Assembly: GCA_030065075.1 (NCBI GenBank)
Contig: JASJDQ010000012.1
Span: forward strand, 1 to 43,416
From: Paracoccaceae bacterium
GTDB lineage: Bacteria > Pseudomonadota > Alphaproteobacteria > Rhodobacterales > Rhodobacteraceae
Reading direction: 5' to 3'
Length of the DNA: 43,416 nt
Shown: in pieces, positions 8,423 through 16,071 of the stretch
Numbering within the stretch: the stretch's first letter is position 1
Layout of the letters: every line of letters begins with the position of its first letter
Made by a program: the position numbers and the translations under genes
The notes under the pieces: model-generated
What the model was told of the DNA's origin: nothing
The model's database searches: none
The model's input: only the letters and a program-made list of their open reading frames with translations

Positions 8423-9076
8423 TCAAAGGACAAATTCGTCCTGACGCTCGAACCCGGGCAGAACTGGTGCAGATGCGTCAAAGGCGAGCCGCCAGGAGAC
8501 CTGGCCATCGACCTTGTAGCCGATCCGGCATTGACCGAGGTTGCCGTCCATGAAAATGCAGGCGATGCGGCCACCCTCCTTGAGCTGCCGCTCAAGCCCG
8601 CCGGGCAAGGTTTCGACTCCACCCTCCACCAGGATTACGTCATAGGGTCCATGCTTGGGGGCGCCGTCGGCAAGCGGCCCCGTGACGACCGCGGCATTGT
8701 CGGCATCGACCTCCATCAGCGCCGACTCGGCGTCAGAGGCCATATCCTCGTCTTCCTCGACCGCGACCACCGCCTCGGCCAGCCGCGCGATCACCGCAGC
8801 GGAATAGCCCAGCCCGCACCCCAGATCGAGCGCCAGTTCATCGCGCTGGATATCCACCGCGTCGAGCATCTTGGCGAACGTCCGCGGGTCGAGCACGACA
8901 CGCCCGCTGCCAAGCCGCACATGCTCGCCCATATAGGCGGTTTCGCGATGCGCGTCCGGTACGAAACGCTCACGCGGCACGGTCAGCATGGCCTCGATGA
9001 TCGGAAACTTGGTGACGTCGGAGGGGCGGACCTGAGTGTCCACCATCATCGTACGGCGCGCGGCAAAGTCTGACAT
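8423..9076 (-). CDS. Protein-L-isoaspartate methyltransferase-like protein
   Basis: This 217-residue protein has the fold and order of PIMT (Pcm): MMVDTQVRPSDV, FVPDAHRETAYMGEHV, then the SAM-binding motif LALDLGCGLGYSAA (residues 81-94). The substrate loop that reads as Ser/Thr-x-Pro in true Pcm reads SGRVVLDP here, so isoaspartate repair is uncertain. Such PIMT-like genes upstream of tolC are common in alphaproteobacteria. I chose the ATG at 9076; the alternative is a GTG at 9118 that adds 14 residues without better ribosome-binding sequence. It is the first gene of the row with tolC and popZ-like. Confidence 0.85.
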   Translation of the reverse strand: MSDFAARRTMMVDTQVRPSDVTKFPIIEAMLTVPRERFVPDAHRETAYMGEHVRLGSGRVVLDPRTFAKMLDAVDIQRDELALDLGCGLGYSAAVIARLAEAVVAVEEDEDMASDAESALMEVDADNAAVVTGPLADGAPKHGPYDVILVEGGVETLPGGLERQLKEGGRIACIFMDGNLGQCRIGYKVDGQVSWRLAFDASAPVLPGFERQDEFVL

Positions 9077-9257
9077 GAGGCTGAACTCTTCGTTCCTTGG
9101 GCGGATGAGTGATGCCACAGAACCCTGCGCCCCACAACGCGCGAGGATGTCACCTTACGCGTCATCCCGCACAAGTGTCGCTTTCCGGGGACAGATCACG
9201 CTCATTCCGTCCCTTGCCTGTTCCGGCAACCTGGTCTACACCCCTCCCGGTCATTTC

Positions 9258-9331
9258 GGCGAGTTGGCGGAGTGGTTACGCAGCGGATTGCAAATCCGTG
9301 TACACCGGTTCGATTCCGGTACTCGCCTCCA
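9258..9331 (+). tRNA. tRNA-Cys (GCA)
   Basis: The acceptor stem GGCGAGT pairs with ACTCGCC (9321-9327), followed by T and an encoded CCA. The anticodon stem GCGGA/TCCGT carries the loop TTGCAAA with anticodon GCA at 9290-9292. The T arm reads CCGGTTCGATTCCGG. The segment from the anticodon loop to the CCA end is the left attachment site of the island that follows. Confidence 0.97.
9289..9331 (+). repeat. attL: 3' part of tRNA-Cys
   Basis: The 43 bp from the anticodon loop (base 33) to the CCA end are repeated without mismatch at 20271-20313. Base 9332 differs (A against G), and the next four bases agree again. A direct repeat of a tRNA 3' end is the classic footprint of tyrosine-recombinase integration. 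Confidence 0.95.
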
Positions 9332-10128
9332 AACAAAATCAATTAGTTAGACAGAGTTGAGCCACCGGCGGCTGACCTTAGTCTCTATTTAGTCTCATTG
9401 AAAATTGTGTTCCGACACGTTCCGCATGTTCACGTCTGATCTGTCGGAATCGGAAAACGCCTGACAATCTGGGCTCCCATACCATGCAAGCTGGCGAAGC
9501 GCCCGGCGTAATTTCCTACGGGTCAGCCAATGCGGACGTCTGCGTCGCGCGCGGCCAATGACCGTCACGAGCCCAGAGCAGAAGTGTCGATTTCTTGCTG
9601 CGCGCGCCCGCGGCGTGCCGATGCGCTGCACTGCAGAAATTCCCCCGCTGCATGGCGACAAGAGGAGCGGCCATTCAGGCAGAGCACAGCGAAATTTCGC
9701 CGGGCAATGCCCAGCTCGCAGGACCTGCCCGACGGTCTACCCCGTCACGCGAGTGGCCGGTTTCTAACCTTTGCGGCTAGGTCAAGCTTCACCTGCGGCG
9801 GTTCCTAGGTCATCTGCTGCGGACGTTTACGAATATCGGGTCGAGCAGAAAAGCGGCCATTCAAACCTGATGTCCCCGACCAAAAACCTCAATTGACGGC
9901 GTCGAGCCCGCAGCAGAATTGCCAAATTCTCCACTATGTGTGCTCGCAGCGCGAATTTCGCCGGATGTGCGCAATCTTCGCAGCCTTAACACAGCTGAAA
10001 GACCGGTCGTTCATGGATTATCCAGCGAAACCAGGGCAATCAATTCTCAAGTAACGGGACAAACAGCCATCCGACGAGAAGCGGCTTTAGCGAAAAGGGT
10101 ATATTTGTCAATCTGGTGCTAGCCACGA
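9332..10128. other. Gene-poor left end of the island
   Basis: No frame in this 800-bp stretch looks like a protein family that I know. An integrase would normally lie here, next to attL, but no tyrosine-recombinase R-H-R-Y motifs can be found in the frames. A motif like GCGAATTTCGCCGG appears twice in variant form (about 9685-9705 and 9948-9966). I see no terminator or RNA gene after the tRNA. Confidence 0.6.
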
Positions 10129-10296
10129 TTAGAGGCTCGCACCGTTGCTGGCCTTTGAAATAAGCTGATCCAAAATGAACAAAGGCTGCAGTTCGACTTC
10201 CAATCGGCTCAGCAATTCGACACGGGCATCGAACCATGCTTGGTCGAGCGCCAATCCAGAGATGAGTTTACGGATAATGGGCACCGCAATCGACAT
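10129..10296 (-). CDS. Possible 55-residue small protein
   Basis: The frame starts MSIAVPIIRKLISGLALDQ and ends LISKASNGASL. It reads as two or three amphipathic helices rich in Leu, Ile and Val, and looks more protein-like than chance frames nearby. There is no clear ribosome-binding site. The same frame is open upstream of a TAA that ends a short run SYEPELAMSQPFFSAARAHG (up to about 10450), so the whole could be a broken gene with a stop or frameshift. I do not recognise the family. Confidence 0.35.
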   Translation of the reverse strand: MSIAVPIIRKLISGLALDQAWFDARVELLSRLEVELQPLFILDQLISKASNGASL

Positions 10297-10381
10297 GTTG
10301 ATCAATTACCACATCAGTACGTCGTCGCCATTCTCTCCATGGGCACGGGCCGCCGAAAAGAACGGCTGCGACATTGCCAAT

Positions 10382-10597
10382 TCAGGCTCGTATGAAGTCT
10401 CCAATGACCGCAGGCGCCTGCCAATTCAGTATCCGAAAATCAATCGCCGCCCTAAATCCCGAATCCCTCTTGGCAGGACAGTCGACGTTGAGCAGCACCT
10501 GGTTAAATTCGCGTTTTTCGCCTATCCGTCTGTTCCCCACGTCGGTCGAGCGCGTCACACCTAGGCTTTCCAATAGAAATCGGTCATAGATCAACAT
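10382..10597 (-). CDS. Possible 71-residue ORF overlapping the regulator's end
   Basis: The frame starts at an ATG inside the last codons of the regulator gene (overlap of 14 bp), an arrangement seen in coupled genes. It starts MLIYDRFLLESLGV and ends VIGDFIRA. It has no recognisable domain. Together with the small frame at 10129-10296 it may be a decayed gene at the 3' end of the regulator operon. Confidence is low because composition alone supports it. Confidence 0.3.
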   Translation of the reverse strand: MLIYDRFLLESLGVTRSTDVGNRRIGEKREFNQVLLNVDCPAKRDSGFRAAIDFRILNWQAPAVIGDFIRA

Positions 10598-12335
10598 CCT
10601 TCAGCTTATGCAAATGCAGGCTTCTCAGGGTCGCGGCCGGAAAGTACGGGTTTTCCCTCAAAAACCGCATCGAAAATGTTGGATCCAGCCGGCGCAACGC
10701 CGTCAGCGCCTCACGAGCGCCAGCCTCATCCTTGCTGCGCAAACGCAATGCGTAAAGATGGCGAAGCGGCGGCTGCGATGTGGGCGCCAACTCGGCGGCC
10801 CTTTGCGCGGCTCTTTCGGCAGCTTCGAAGTTGAGCGTCGTCATGTTCGCTACACACAGCCGCATCAGCGAAAAGACCTCCAACGAGCTGTTAACCAGCT
10901 GCCGTTGCGCCCGGTTCGCCGCGCTCAGGGCGGCCTGTGCGTCGCCGCGACGCAACTCCAAGGCGCCAAGGCTTGCGTAGGCATAGCCAATGCCAGGATT
11001 GCTGTGCAGAGCACATTTTGCATAGCTCAACGCGGTCTGGGAATCTTCGAATACCAGATCCTGCACGTCCGCCAGAAAAGACAAGGCTAGGGCGTTCCCG
11101 GCGTCGAGCGCTTGGCTCTGCCGAATCAGCTCCGCAGCTTCGGCGCGCAACTCCTCTGTGTCCTCGGTCCGGGTTTCAAGGGCCAGAAAGGCCAGAGCCA
11201 ACGCTCTTAGCGCCGGACGCGGTGCGTGGGGATCCAGATCATTGGCATGAGCCAAGGTGGAGATGGCGGAACGCAAACGGTCCGGGTCGAAACTAAACAC
11301 ATCGCCTAGCGCCTCTGCGGCCATCGCATTCGCCGTTTGCGCCGAGCTTGCCACGATCCGCCGTGCGGCCATTGCCTCGCTCGCCTCAGTGGCCAGCGAG
11401 GCGGCGACGTCGATCATCGCCTGGTTGTCCTGAATGTCGATGAAGATTTGGCGCGACCAAAAGACCTTGCCCGTCGGCTGCTCGAGCATCCGCGCTAGTG
11501 CGGCGTATTCGTCATTGACCTTGGTTACCCGAATGACGAAATGCGCTCCTGGGCTGATTATCTTCGGTCGAAACGTTCCGTCCGCAGCCCGGACATCTGC
11601 CCGGAAGTGGCAGGTCGCAGTCTGCGTCAACTGCGCACTGATCGTGTCGGTGAGAAATTGCGCTAGACTATCCGGGGAGACGCCGGAATTTGCGGCCAAA
11701 TAGAGGATTGGGAGGTCAAGCGCCTCGCGAACCGAGACGCCTGGTTCGGCGGCAAGGCGCGGGGTTCCTGGGCCGACCATGCCCAATTTGGCCGAATCCG
11801 ATTCCGCCCGATCCAAAAGGGCCGTATCGACTTTGTCGTGGAGCCAGGCCCGCTCCTGACGCAGCCAATCCTCGAACCCCTCCGACGCGATGTCGATACC
11901 CTCGAGAAACTCTCGCCCCGATTTCAGGCGGCCCAGGACATCGCCCGGAGCATCGATTAAATCGACTGTCACGGCGTCCGACCGCAACCAAACGTCCGTC
12001 CGGCTTGCGCAAAGCAGGTCCTTGGCCCCGCCAAGCCGGCTCCGGATCGACGACAAAGCCTGCCTAAGACTGCCTGAGGCCTGCTCTGCGTTGCGATCTG
12101 ACCAAAGCAACGCTTCCAGCCAGCGTCGCCCGACCGTCATCCGAGGTGACAAGGCGAGGATCACCAAAATCGCCCGGTTTCGACTTCCGACTGGTGTCAC
12201 ATCGTCGCCGTTCCCATCCGTAACGCGAGGAACACCGATCGTTTCGATCATGAGCCGCTCGGCGGATTGCAAGCAGATCTCCCGTTTCAACTCCCGGTTA
12301 TCATGACACGTCGCTATTCGATCTAAAGTCAACAT
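10584..12335 (-). CDS. SARP/BTAD-like winged-helix regulator with TPR repeats
   Basis: This 583-residue protein is a transcription regulator. Residues about 29-125 form an OmpR/SARP-type winged helix: IETIGVPRVTDGNGD, then SRNRAILVILALSPRMTVGR, WLEALLWSD and QASGSLRQALSSIRSRLG. A short BTAD-like piece follows (FLEGIDIASEGFEDWLRQER, about 143-162). Residues about 205-330 resemble the TolB-like domain of cyclase-type regulators, and about 390-570 are TPR-type helices. Its ATG follows the subtilase stop codon directly (TAAATG), which suggests translational coupling. A second possible start is Met29 (12251), closer to usual SARP starts. It probably controls the peroxidase/subtilase genes of the island; the signal is unknown. 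Confidence 0.82.
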   Translation of the reverse strand: MLTLDRIATCHDNRELKREICLQSAERLMIETIGVPRVTDGNGDDVTPVGSRNRAILVILALSPRMTVGRRWLEALLWSDRNAEQASGSLRQALSSIRSRLGGAKDLLCASRTDVWLRSDAVTVDLIDAPGDVLGRLKSGREFLEGIDIASEGFEDWLRQERAWLHDKVDTALLDRAESDSAKLGMVGPGTPRLAAEPGVSVREALDLPILYLAANSGVSPDSLAQFLTDTISAQLTQTATCHFRADVRAADGTFRPKIISPGAHFVIRVTKVNDEYAALARMLEQPTGKVFWSRQIFIDIQDNQAMIDVAASLATEASEAMAARRIVASSAQTANAMAAEALGDVFSFDPDRLRSAISTLAHANDLDPHAPRPALRALALAFLALETRTEDTEELRAEAAELIRQSQALDAGNALALSFLADVQDLVFEDSQTALSYAKCALHSNPGIGYAYASLGALELRRGDAQAALSAANRAQRQLVNSSLEVFSLMRLCVANMTTLNFEAAERAAQRAAELAPTSQPPLRHLYALRLRSKDEAGAREALTALRRLDPTFSMRFLRENPYFPAATLRSLHLHKLKDVDL

Positions 12336-14516
12336 TTATCCGTCGAAAGGGCTCCGCTGCACCCGGCGTGGTTTGCGCTGCTGGGGCGCCGGGATGCGAC
12401 CGCCTCCGATTACCTCGATGAGTTCGACATCATAGGTCAACTCTTGTGGCCCGTTCGTTTCGACCCGACGCTCGGCGGCCTGCGCCAATTTCCAGATGGC
12501 CGACCTCACGCCGCGCTTTCCCCTTCCCGCAAGCCGTTCGGAAATCATCAACCGTGCTGCCTGCGAGGAGGCAAAGCTGGTGCCCCGCATGACGACCCGT
12601 GACCCATCGACCGATCCTCCAGACAGGATGCCACCATGTGCGTGTCCGTCATCAGTGGGCAGCGCGGCAGTGGGCGCGCGCGCCGAGTTCTTTCCGCCCG
12701 AGGGCTTCACCTCGGTACCGCTATCGGCGCCGTTCGTGCGTCCGCGGCCTGTCGAGGAGTAAAACGCCGGCCGGCCATCGCTGGCGCGATATCCGCCCAC
12801 ACGCGCAACCGCTTTGTGCGCCGCCGTAGCATTCATGGTTCCGTGCCGACGCACCGGCGTGTTCGCCAGGATGTCGAGGTTCTGGAATTTGCCATTCTTG
12901 TCTTTCGGATAGCTGTAGCTTTCCAGCAACCGTCCGTCAGACGCATGGGTCAAATAGAACGGGTCATCAAAGTAGCTGCGCCGGTTGATGGTGCGATTGG
13001 GCGAAAGGCCCTGATCCGTCTGCACCGACAGAACCGCCTGAATGCGCTTCTTTGCGGAATTTTTCAGCGAGATTTCCCACAGCCCACTTTGGGCGACCGA
13101 AGGTGAGCCGTCCAGGCGGAAGGTTGGTGTCAGACACAGGATATAGCGATACCTGAGTTGCGCTTTCCTGGATTTCCTCGCTTTCCTGGGCTCTGACCTC
13201 GTCCGGCGCTTCTCGTTGACCCGCGAGATATAGAGATGACCGACAACCGTTCCATTACGCTCTAATTTGCTAAATCGAGTCCAGCCCGGTCTCAGCCGTG
13301 GCGGCGCGGGCGGTGAAACCGGCGGTCCGCCGGGTGGCGCCAAGGACAACTCTATCGCCGGCCTTTGCTTCTTGGCTTTCTGTTTGTCGTCCTCGAACCA
13401 GATTTCGGTGAAGTTCGACGACTGGTCCTGTGGCTGCATGCGCCAGTTCAAGGGAAGAGTCTCGCGTCGCTTGGGCTTCAGAAATGCGTTACATTGGGCC
13501 AGGTTGTCATTGCCGGTCGGCATGACGATGTCGATCCGCGACTTGCCGGTTTTCTTTCGCAGATCCTGAAACTGCTTGATCGCCGCGGCGAACCGGTCGA
13601 GCGTGTCCTTCGATCCGGCATGCTTGCCGAAGGACAGGTTGATGACGATGGGAAACCCTTTCCGGGGAACCTCCTCGCCAGCCTTGGACATCTTGGTCCA
13701 GATGCCGTCTGACACGTCCGCGATGCGCTGGATGGCATGAAGCATATAGCTGTCGAGATACGTGCCGGACGCACCAAAGATCGCGCTCGACGGCGCGTTG
13801 ACTGCAATGACGCGCACCCGTTCGGAAAACTCATCCGCGTCATCAAGGCTGGCGCCCGCCACCATGTCGAGCACATGGGCGCCGTGCGAAGCGCGATTGG
13901 CGACACTCGTTTGGCGGCTAATCCGGCTGAAATCCAAAACTCCGAGCGCTTGGTGAAACGCGTTTTCCTCCAGCCGCCCCAACAGGTTGCCGTCACTGAA
14001 GTCCCTTAGTTTCTTGTTGATCTCGTCTTCGTAGAATTCGCACCCGAACGGGATTTTGTCCTGTTTTTTCAGGTCCCAATCGCCAACCATCTGCCATGCC
14101 GACAATACCCGGGTCTTGCCGTCGGCAAAGCGCAATCGCCTGTGCCCCAGCGGCATCCCGACGTCGACCACACCCGCGATGATCGTGTCCTTGCGGATCT
14201 TGGTAGAATTCGTGCCGCTCTTGCCCGAAGGAAGTTCGCTCTTGACTGGCGGCTTCGGAATCACTTCGCCGCCTGTTGTGGGATTCAATGCCACCTTCGG
14301 CACAACGATCTGATCCAGTTCCTCGAAGACGATCCAGCGGTCATCTCCAAAAATCTGTTGCGGAATGGTCTGCAGATAGTAGTCCCCGTCACGCGGTACG
14401 GTTGGGTCGCCGGGCAGAAACCCTATCCGATCCTCCCCAGGACCCTTCAGCGACCAGTCGATATAGGGATCAAGGTCGTTTTTGACCCGTTTCCACTTAG
14501 TCCATCTGTACGTCAT
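12336..14516 (-). CDS. S8 family subtilisin-like protease, no signal peptide
   Basis: This 726-residue serine protease keeps the S8 catalytic set: Asp118 in IIAGVVDVG, His211 in ASHGAHVLDMVAG, oxyanion Asn336 in MPTGNDN and Ser647 in MRGTSFASSQAA. About 110 residues precede the catalytic core and contain no signal peptide, so the enzyme is probably cytoplasmic. Between the Asn and Ser motifs lies a long insert (about 340-640) with Pro-rich and Lys/Arg-rich stretches (PPGGPPVSPPAPPRLRPG, SEPRKARKSRKAQ) and a probable jelly-roll-like part. It lies 63 bp after the haloperoxidase gene and is followed by the regulator with TAAATG. Its substrate could be one of the neighbouring proteins, which would make it a maturation protease, but that is inference. 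Confidence 0.88.
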   Translation of the reverse strand: MTYRWTKWKRVKNDLDPYIDWSLKGPGEDRIGFLPGDPTVPRDGDYYLQTIPQQIFGDDRWIVFEELDQIVVPKVALNPTTGGEVIPKPPVKSELPSGKSGTNSTKIRKDTIIAGVVDVGMPLGHRRLRFADGKTRVLSAWQMVGDWDLKKQDKIPFGCEFYEDEINKKLRDFSDGNLLGRLEENAFHQALGVLDFSRISRQTSVANRASHGAHVLDMVAGASLDDADEFSERVRVIAVNAPSSAIFGASGTYLDSYMLHAIQRIADVSDGIWTKMSKAGEEVPRKGFPIVINLSFGKHAGSKDTLDRFAAAIKQFQDLRKKTGKSRIDIVMPTGNDNLAQCNAFLKPKRRETLPLNWRMQPQDQSSNFTEIWFEDDKQKAKKQRPAIELSLAPPGGPPVSPPAPPRLRPGWTRFSKLERNGTVVGHLYISRVNEKRRTRSEPRKARKSRKAQLRYRYILCLTPTFRLDGSPSVAQSGLWEISLKNSAKKRIQAVLSVQTDQGLSPNRTINRRSYFDDPFYLTHASDGRLLESYSYPKDKNGKFQNLDILANTPVRRHGTMNATAAHKAVARVGGYRASDGRPAFYSSTGRGRTNGADSGTEVKPSGGKNSARAPTAALPTDDGHAHGGILSGGSVDGSRVVMRGTSFASSQAARLMISERLAGRGKRGVRSAIWKLAQAAERRVETNGPQELTYDVELIEVIGGGRIPAPQQRKPRRVQRSPFDG

Positions 14517-14579
14517 GGTTAATTCCCGAAATCAGTCATGTCGTCACCTCGTCCCGCGGCACCAGCGCGGCGCACGCGA

Positions 14580-15713
14580 TTAAGACCATTCGTCCTTGGC
14601 CGCATCCCAAAGCTCGGAAAAGAGCGGTGCGTGATGGTCCCGGACCCGGTGGCCACCAGCCACCGGACGCAGCCGCAAGGCGATCCAGGGCAAGTCGAAA
14701 TCCTGATCCGGCTTAAACACCGAACGTCGTCCTCTCGTCGGTGCAAAGTCCAGGGTCTTGGGTGTTAGCGCCGCACCGCTGGCGGTTTCGGCAAGATCGC
14801 CGATCGCCTCGCCCAGAACGCCGCCCAGAACCGCCCCGGCTGCGGAATCTACCGGGAAGTGGACCCCCGCCACAGTACGATTAAGCGCGATCCGGTGCGC
14901 AATGCGAAATACCATGGGCGGCGAGGGCTCTTGCATCGCATTCGAGAGAGTTTGCCCTGTCGTCAGCCGATGCAGCACCGTGGCCACCGCAAAGGCTTCG
15001 GTGGCATGGCCGGACGGATAGCTGGAATGATCGGGTGTCGGAATGATGGGTTGCACCTGCTGCGCATATTCCGACGGTCGAGGCATCCAGGCATAGTGCT
15101 TGACCTGCATCTCCAGTGTGATCGCCGCGGAATGCACCGCAGACAGAACGTGCAGCGTCGCCTCACGTCGGTTGAGGTTCATATGCACGGCGGCTTCGTA
15201 GAACGAGATGATGTCATCCATCTGGCGGTAGATCTCGGGGATCCGGTCAGACCTCAAATCGGAATAGCCCCGAACCAGCGCCATCTGCGGACGCAGACCA
15301 TTGCCGCGCGCGTAGGTCGGCTTTTTGATTTTGCAGATGTCCGTGTCGCGCAATTTGAGGTACACGGAACGTCGGCCGCGTTTCTCGACGCCGAAGTTAG
15401 CGCAGAGCTCGCCCATCAGGATCTGTTGGCGGCGGAAATCCGACAGGTATTTCAGATCGTCGCTGACGCCGCTGTTGCCCGGCGTCTGTAGGTTCACCTG
15501 ATCTACATCCCAGAATCCGGTAATCGCGTCCTGCTGAACCATCAAGGCCGAGGACATTAGCGGTGACGCCCCGCCCCCGGCATGGGTTCCGCCATGGGTC
15601 CCACCGTGCGTGCCTCCATGGGTCCCACCGTGCGTACCTCCATGTGTACCGCCATGGGTCCCACCATGGGTTCCACCGTGTGTGCCGCCATGCGTTCCAC
15701 CAATCAATGTCAT
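14580..15713 (-). CDS. Vanadium-dependent haloperoxidase-type PAP2 protein with (GGTH)10 N-terminus
   Basis: This 377-residue protein begins MTLI, then ten GGTH units (residues 5-44) and AGGG. The rest is the PAP2/vanadium-haloperoxidase fold. Signatures are Lys205 and Arg212 in KHYAWMPRP (K-x6-RP), His236 in YPSGH, and Arg279/His285/Asp289 in NRTVAGVHFPVD (R-x5-H-x3-D). His285 would bind vanadate. The usual SR dipeptide is NR here. Such enzymes oxidise halides with hydrogen peroxide or act as phosphatases; the longer 'GHATEAF' helix favours the haloperoxidase side. No signal peptide is present. I chose the ATG at 15713 because GGAGGGG ends 8 bases upstream; the GTG three codons earlier overlaps that site. 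It is the first sure gene of the minus-strand island operon. Confidence 0.87.
   Translation of the reverse strand: MTLIGGTHGGTHGGTHGGTHGGTHGGTHGGTHGGTHGGTHGGTHAGGGASPLMSSALMVQQDAITGFWDVDQVNLQTPGNSGVSDDLKYLSDFRRQQILMGELCANFGVEKRGRRSVYLKLRDTDICKIKKPTYARGNGLRPQMALVRGYSDLRSDRIPEIYRQMDDIISFYEAAVHMNLNRREATLHVLSAVHSAAITLEMQVKHYAWMPRPSEYAQQVQPIIPTPDHSSYPSGHATEAFAVATVLHRLTTGQTLSNAMQEPSPPMVFRIAHRIALNRTVAGVHFPVDSAAGAVLGGVLGEAIGDLAETASGAALTPKTLDFAPTRGRRSVFKPDQDFDLPWIALRLRPVAGGHRVRDHHAPLFSELWDAAKDEWS
15582..15701 (-). repeat. Ten 12-bp tandem repeats coding for GGTH
   Basis: Ten in-frame 12-bp units encode Gly-Gly-Thr-His without a single amino-acid change, while codons vary at almost every wobble position. 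In coding order units 4, 7 and 9 are identical (GGTGGGACCCAT). Units 6-7 and 8-9 form a 24-bp tandem pair that differs by one base. This shows both repeat expansion and conservation at protein level. The array supplies ten evenly spaced histidines. Confidence 0.95.
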
Positions 15714-16071
15714 TTGGTTCACCCCTCCAATTCAATAGTCTTCGACTCAAGCAACGGCTGCTTTCGGTCCTCAAAGTAGCTCAGCAGAACAAAGCTCTTT
15801 GTCAGCGGACCGGCCCAAGTTTCTTGCATACCGCAATTCTTGCGCAAATTCTTCGTGAATTTTCTCGACTTGCGGATCGCAACACGTCCAATCGACAGCG
15901 AAAGATGCCCGAAAATCCTCTTAAACATCTGGTTCGACAAACTTTTCACAGTGGTCGGCGAGAGTTATGCGACCGTCGAATTCACCGAAAAATCTCGCTG
16001 CAATCATTCTAGCATTGCGCAATCTCCGCACACTGGTCCTCGCGATAACAAAAAACGGAGAGCATTACACA
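15714..16071. promoter_or_regulatory. Divergent control region of the peroxidase genes
   Basis: This 358-bp interval separates the minus-strand haloperoxidase operon from the plus-strand haem peroxidase and must hold promoters for both. It is less GC-rich than the genes. Related motifs such as GCAATTCTTGCGCAAATTCTTCG (about 15834-15856, two copies of AATTCTT 14 bp apart) are possible direct-repeat sites for the SARP-like regulator, which bind such repeats in other bacteria. No exact operator is known. Confidence 0.5.
15719..15928 (-). CDS. Possible 69-residue basic leader protein
   Basis: A frame with start MFKRIFGHLSLSIGRVAIRK runs to SKTIELEG, and its TGA lies inside the ribosome-binding region of the haloperoxidase gene, 6 bp before that ATG. 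A GTG at 15949 would add seven residues. The N-terminal half is basic. There is no clear ribosome-binding site and no known domain. The tight junction suggests a coupled small gene, but the frame also lies in the promoter interval of a divergent pair, so it may be chance. Confidence 0.35.
   Translation of the reverse strand: MFKRIFGHLSLSIGRVAIRKSRKFTKNLRKNCGMQETWAGPLTKSFVLLSYFEDRKQPLLESKTIELEG

Noticed and set aside
9332-10583. An integrase gene or pseudogene next to attL
   Set aside because: I looked for tyrosine-recombinase motifs in all frames and found none; the short coding-like frames do not resemble integrases.
15582-15701. A CRISPR array or other spaced repeat
   Set aside because: The 12-bp units are directly tandem, have no spacers and stay in frame with a protein; it is a coding repeat.
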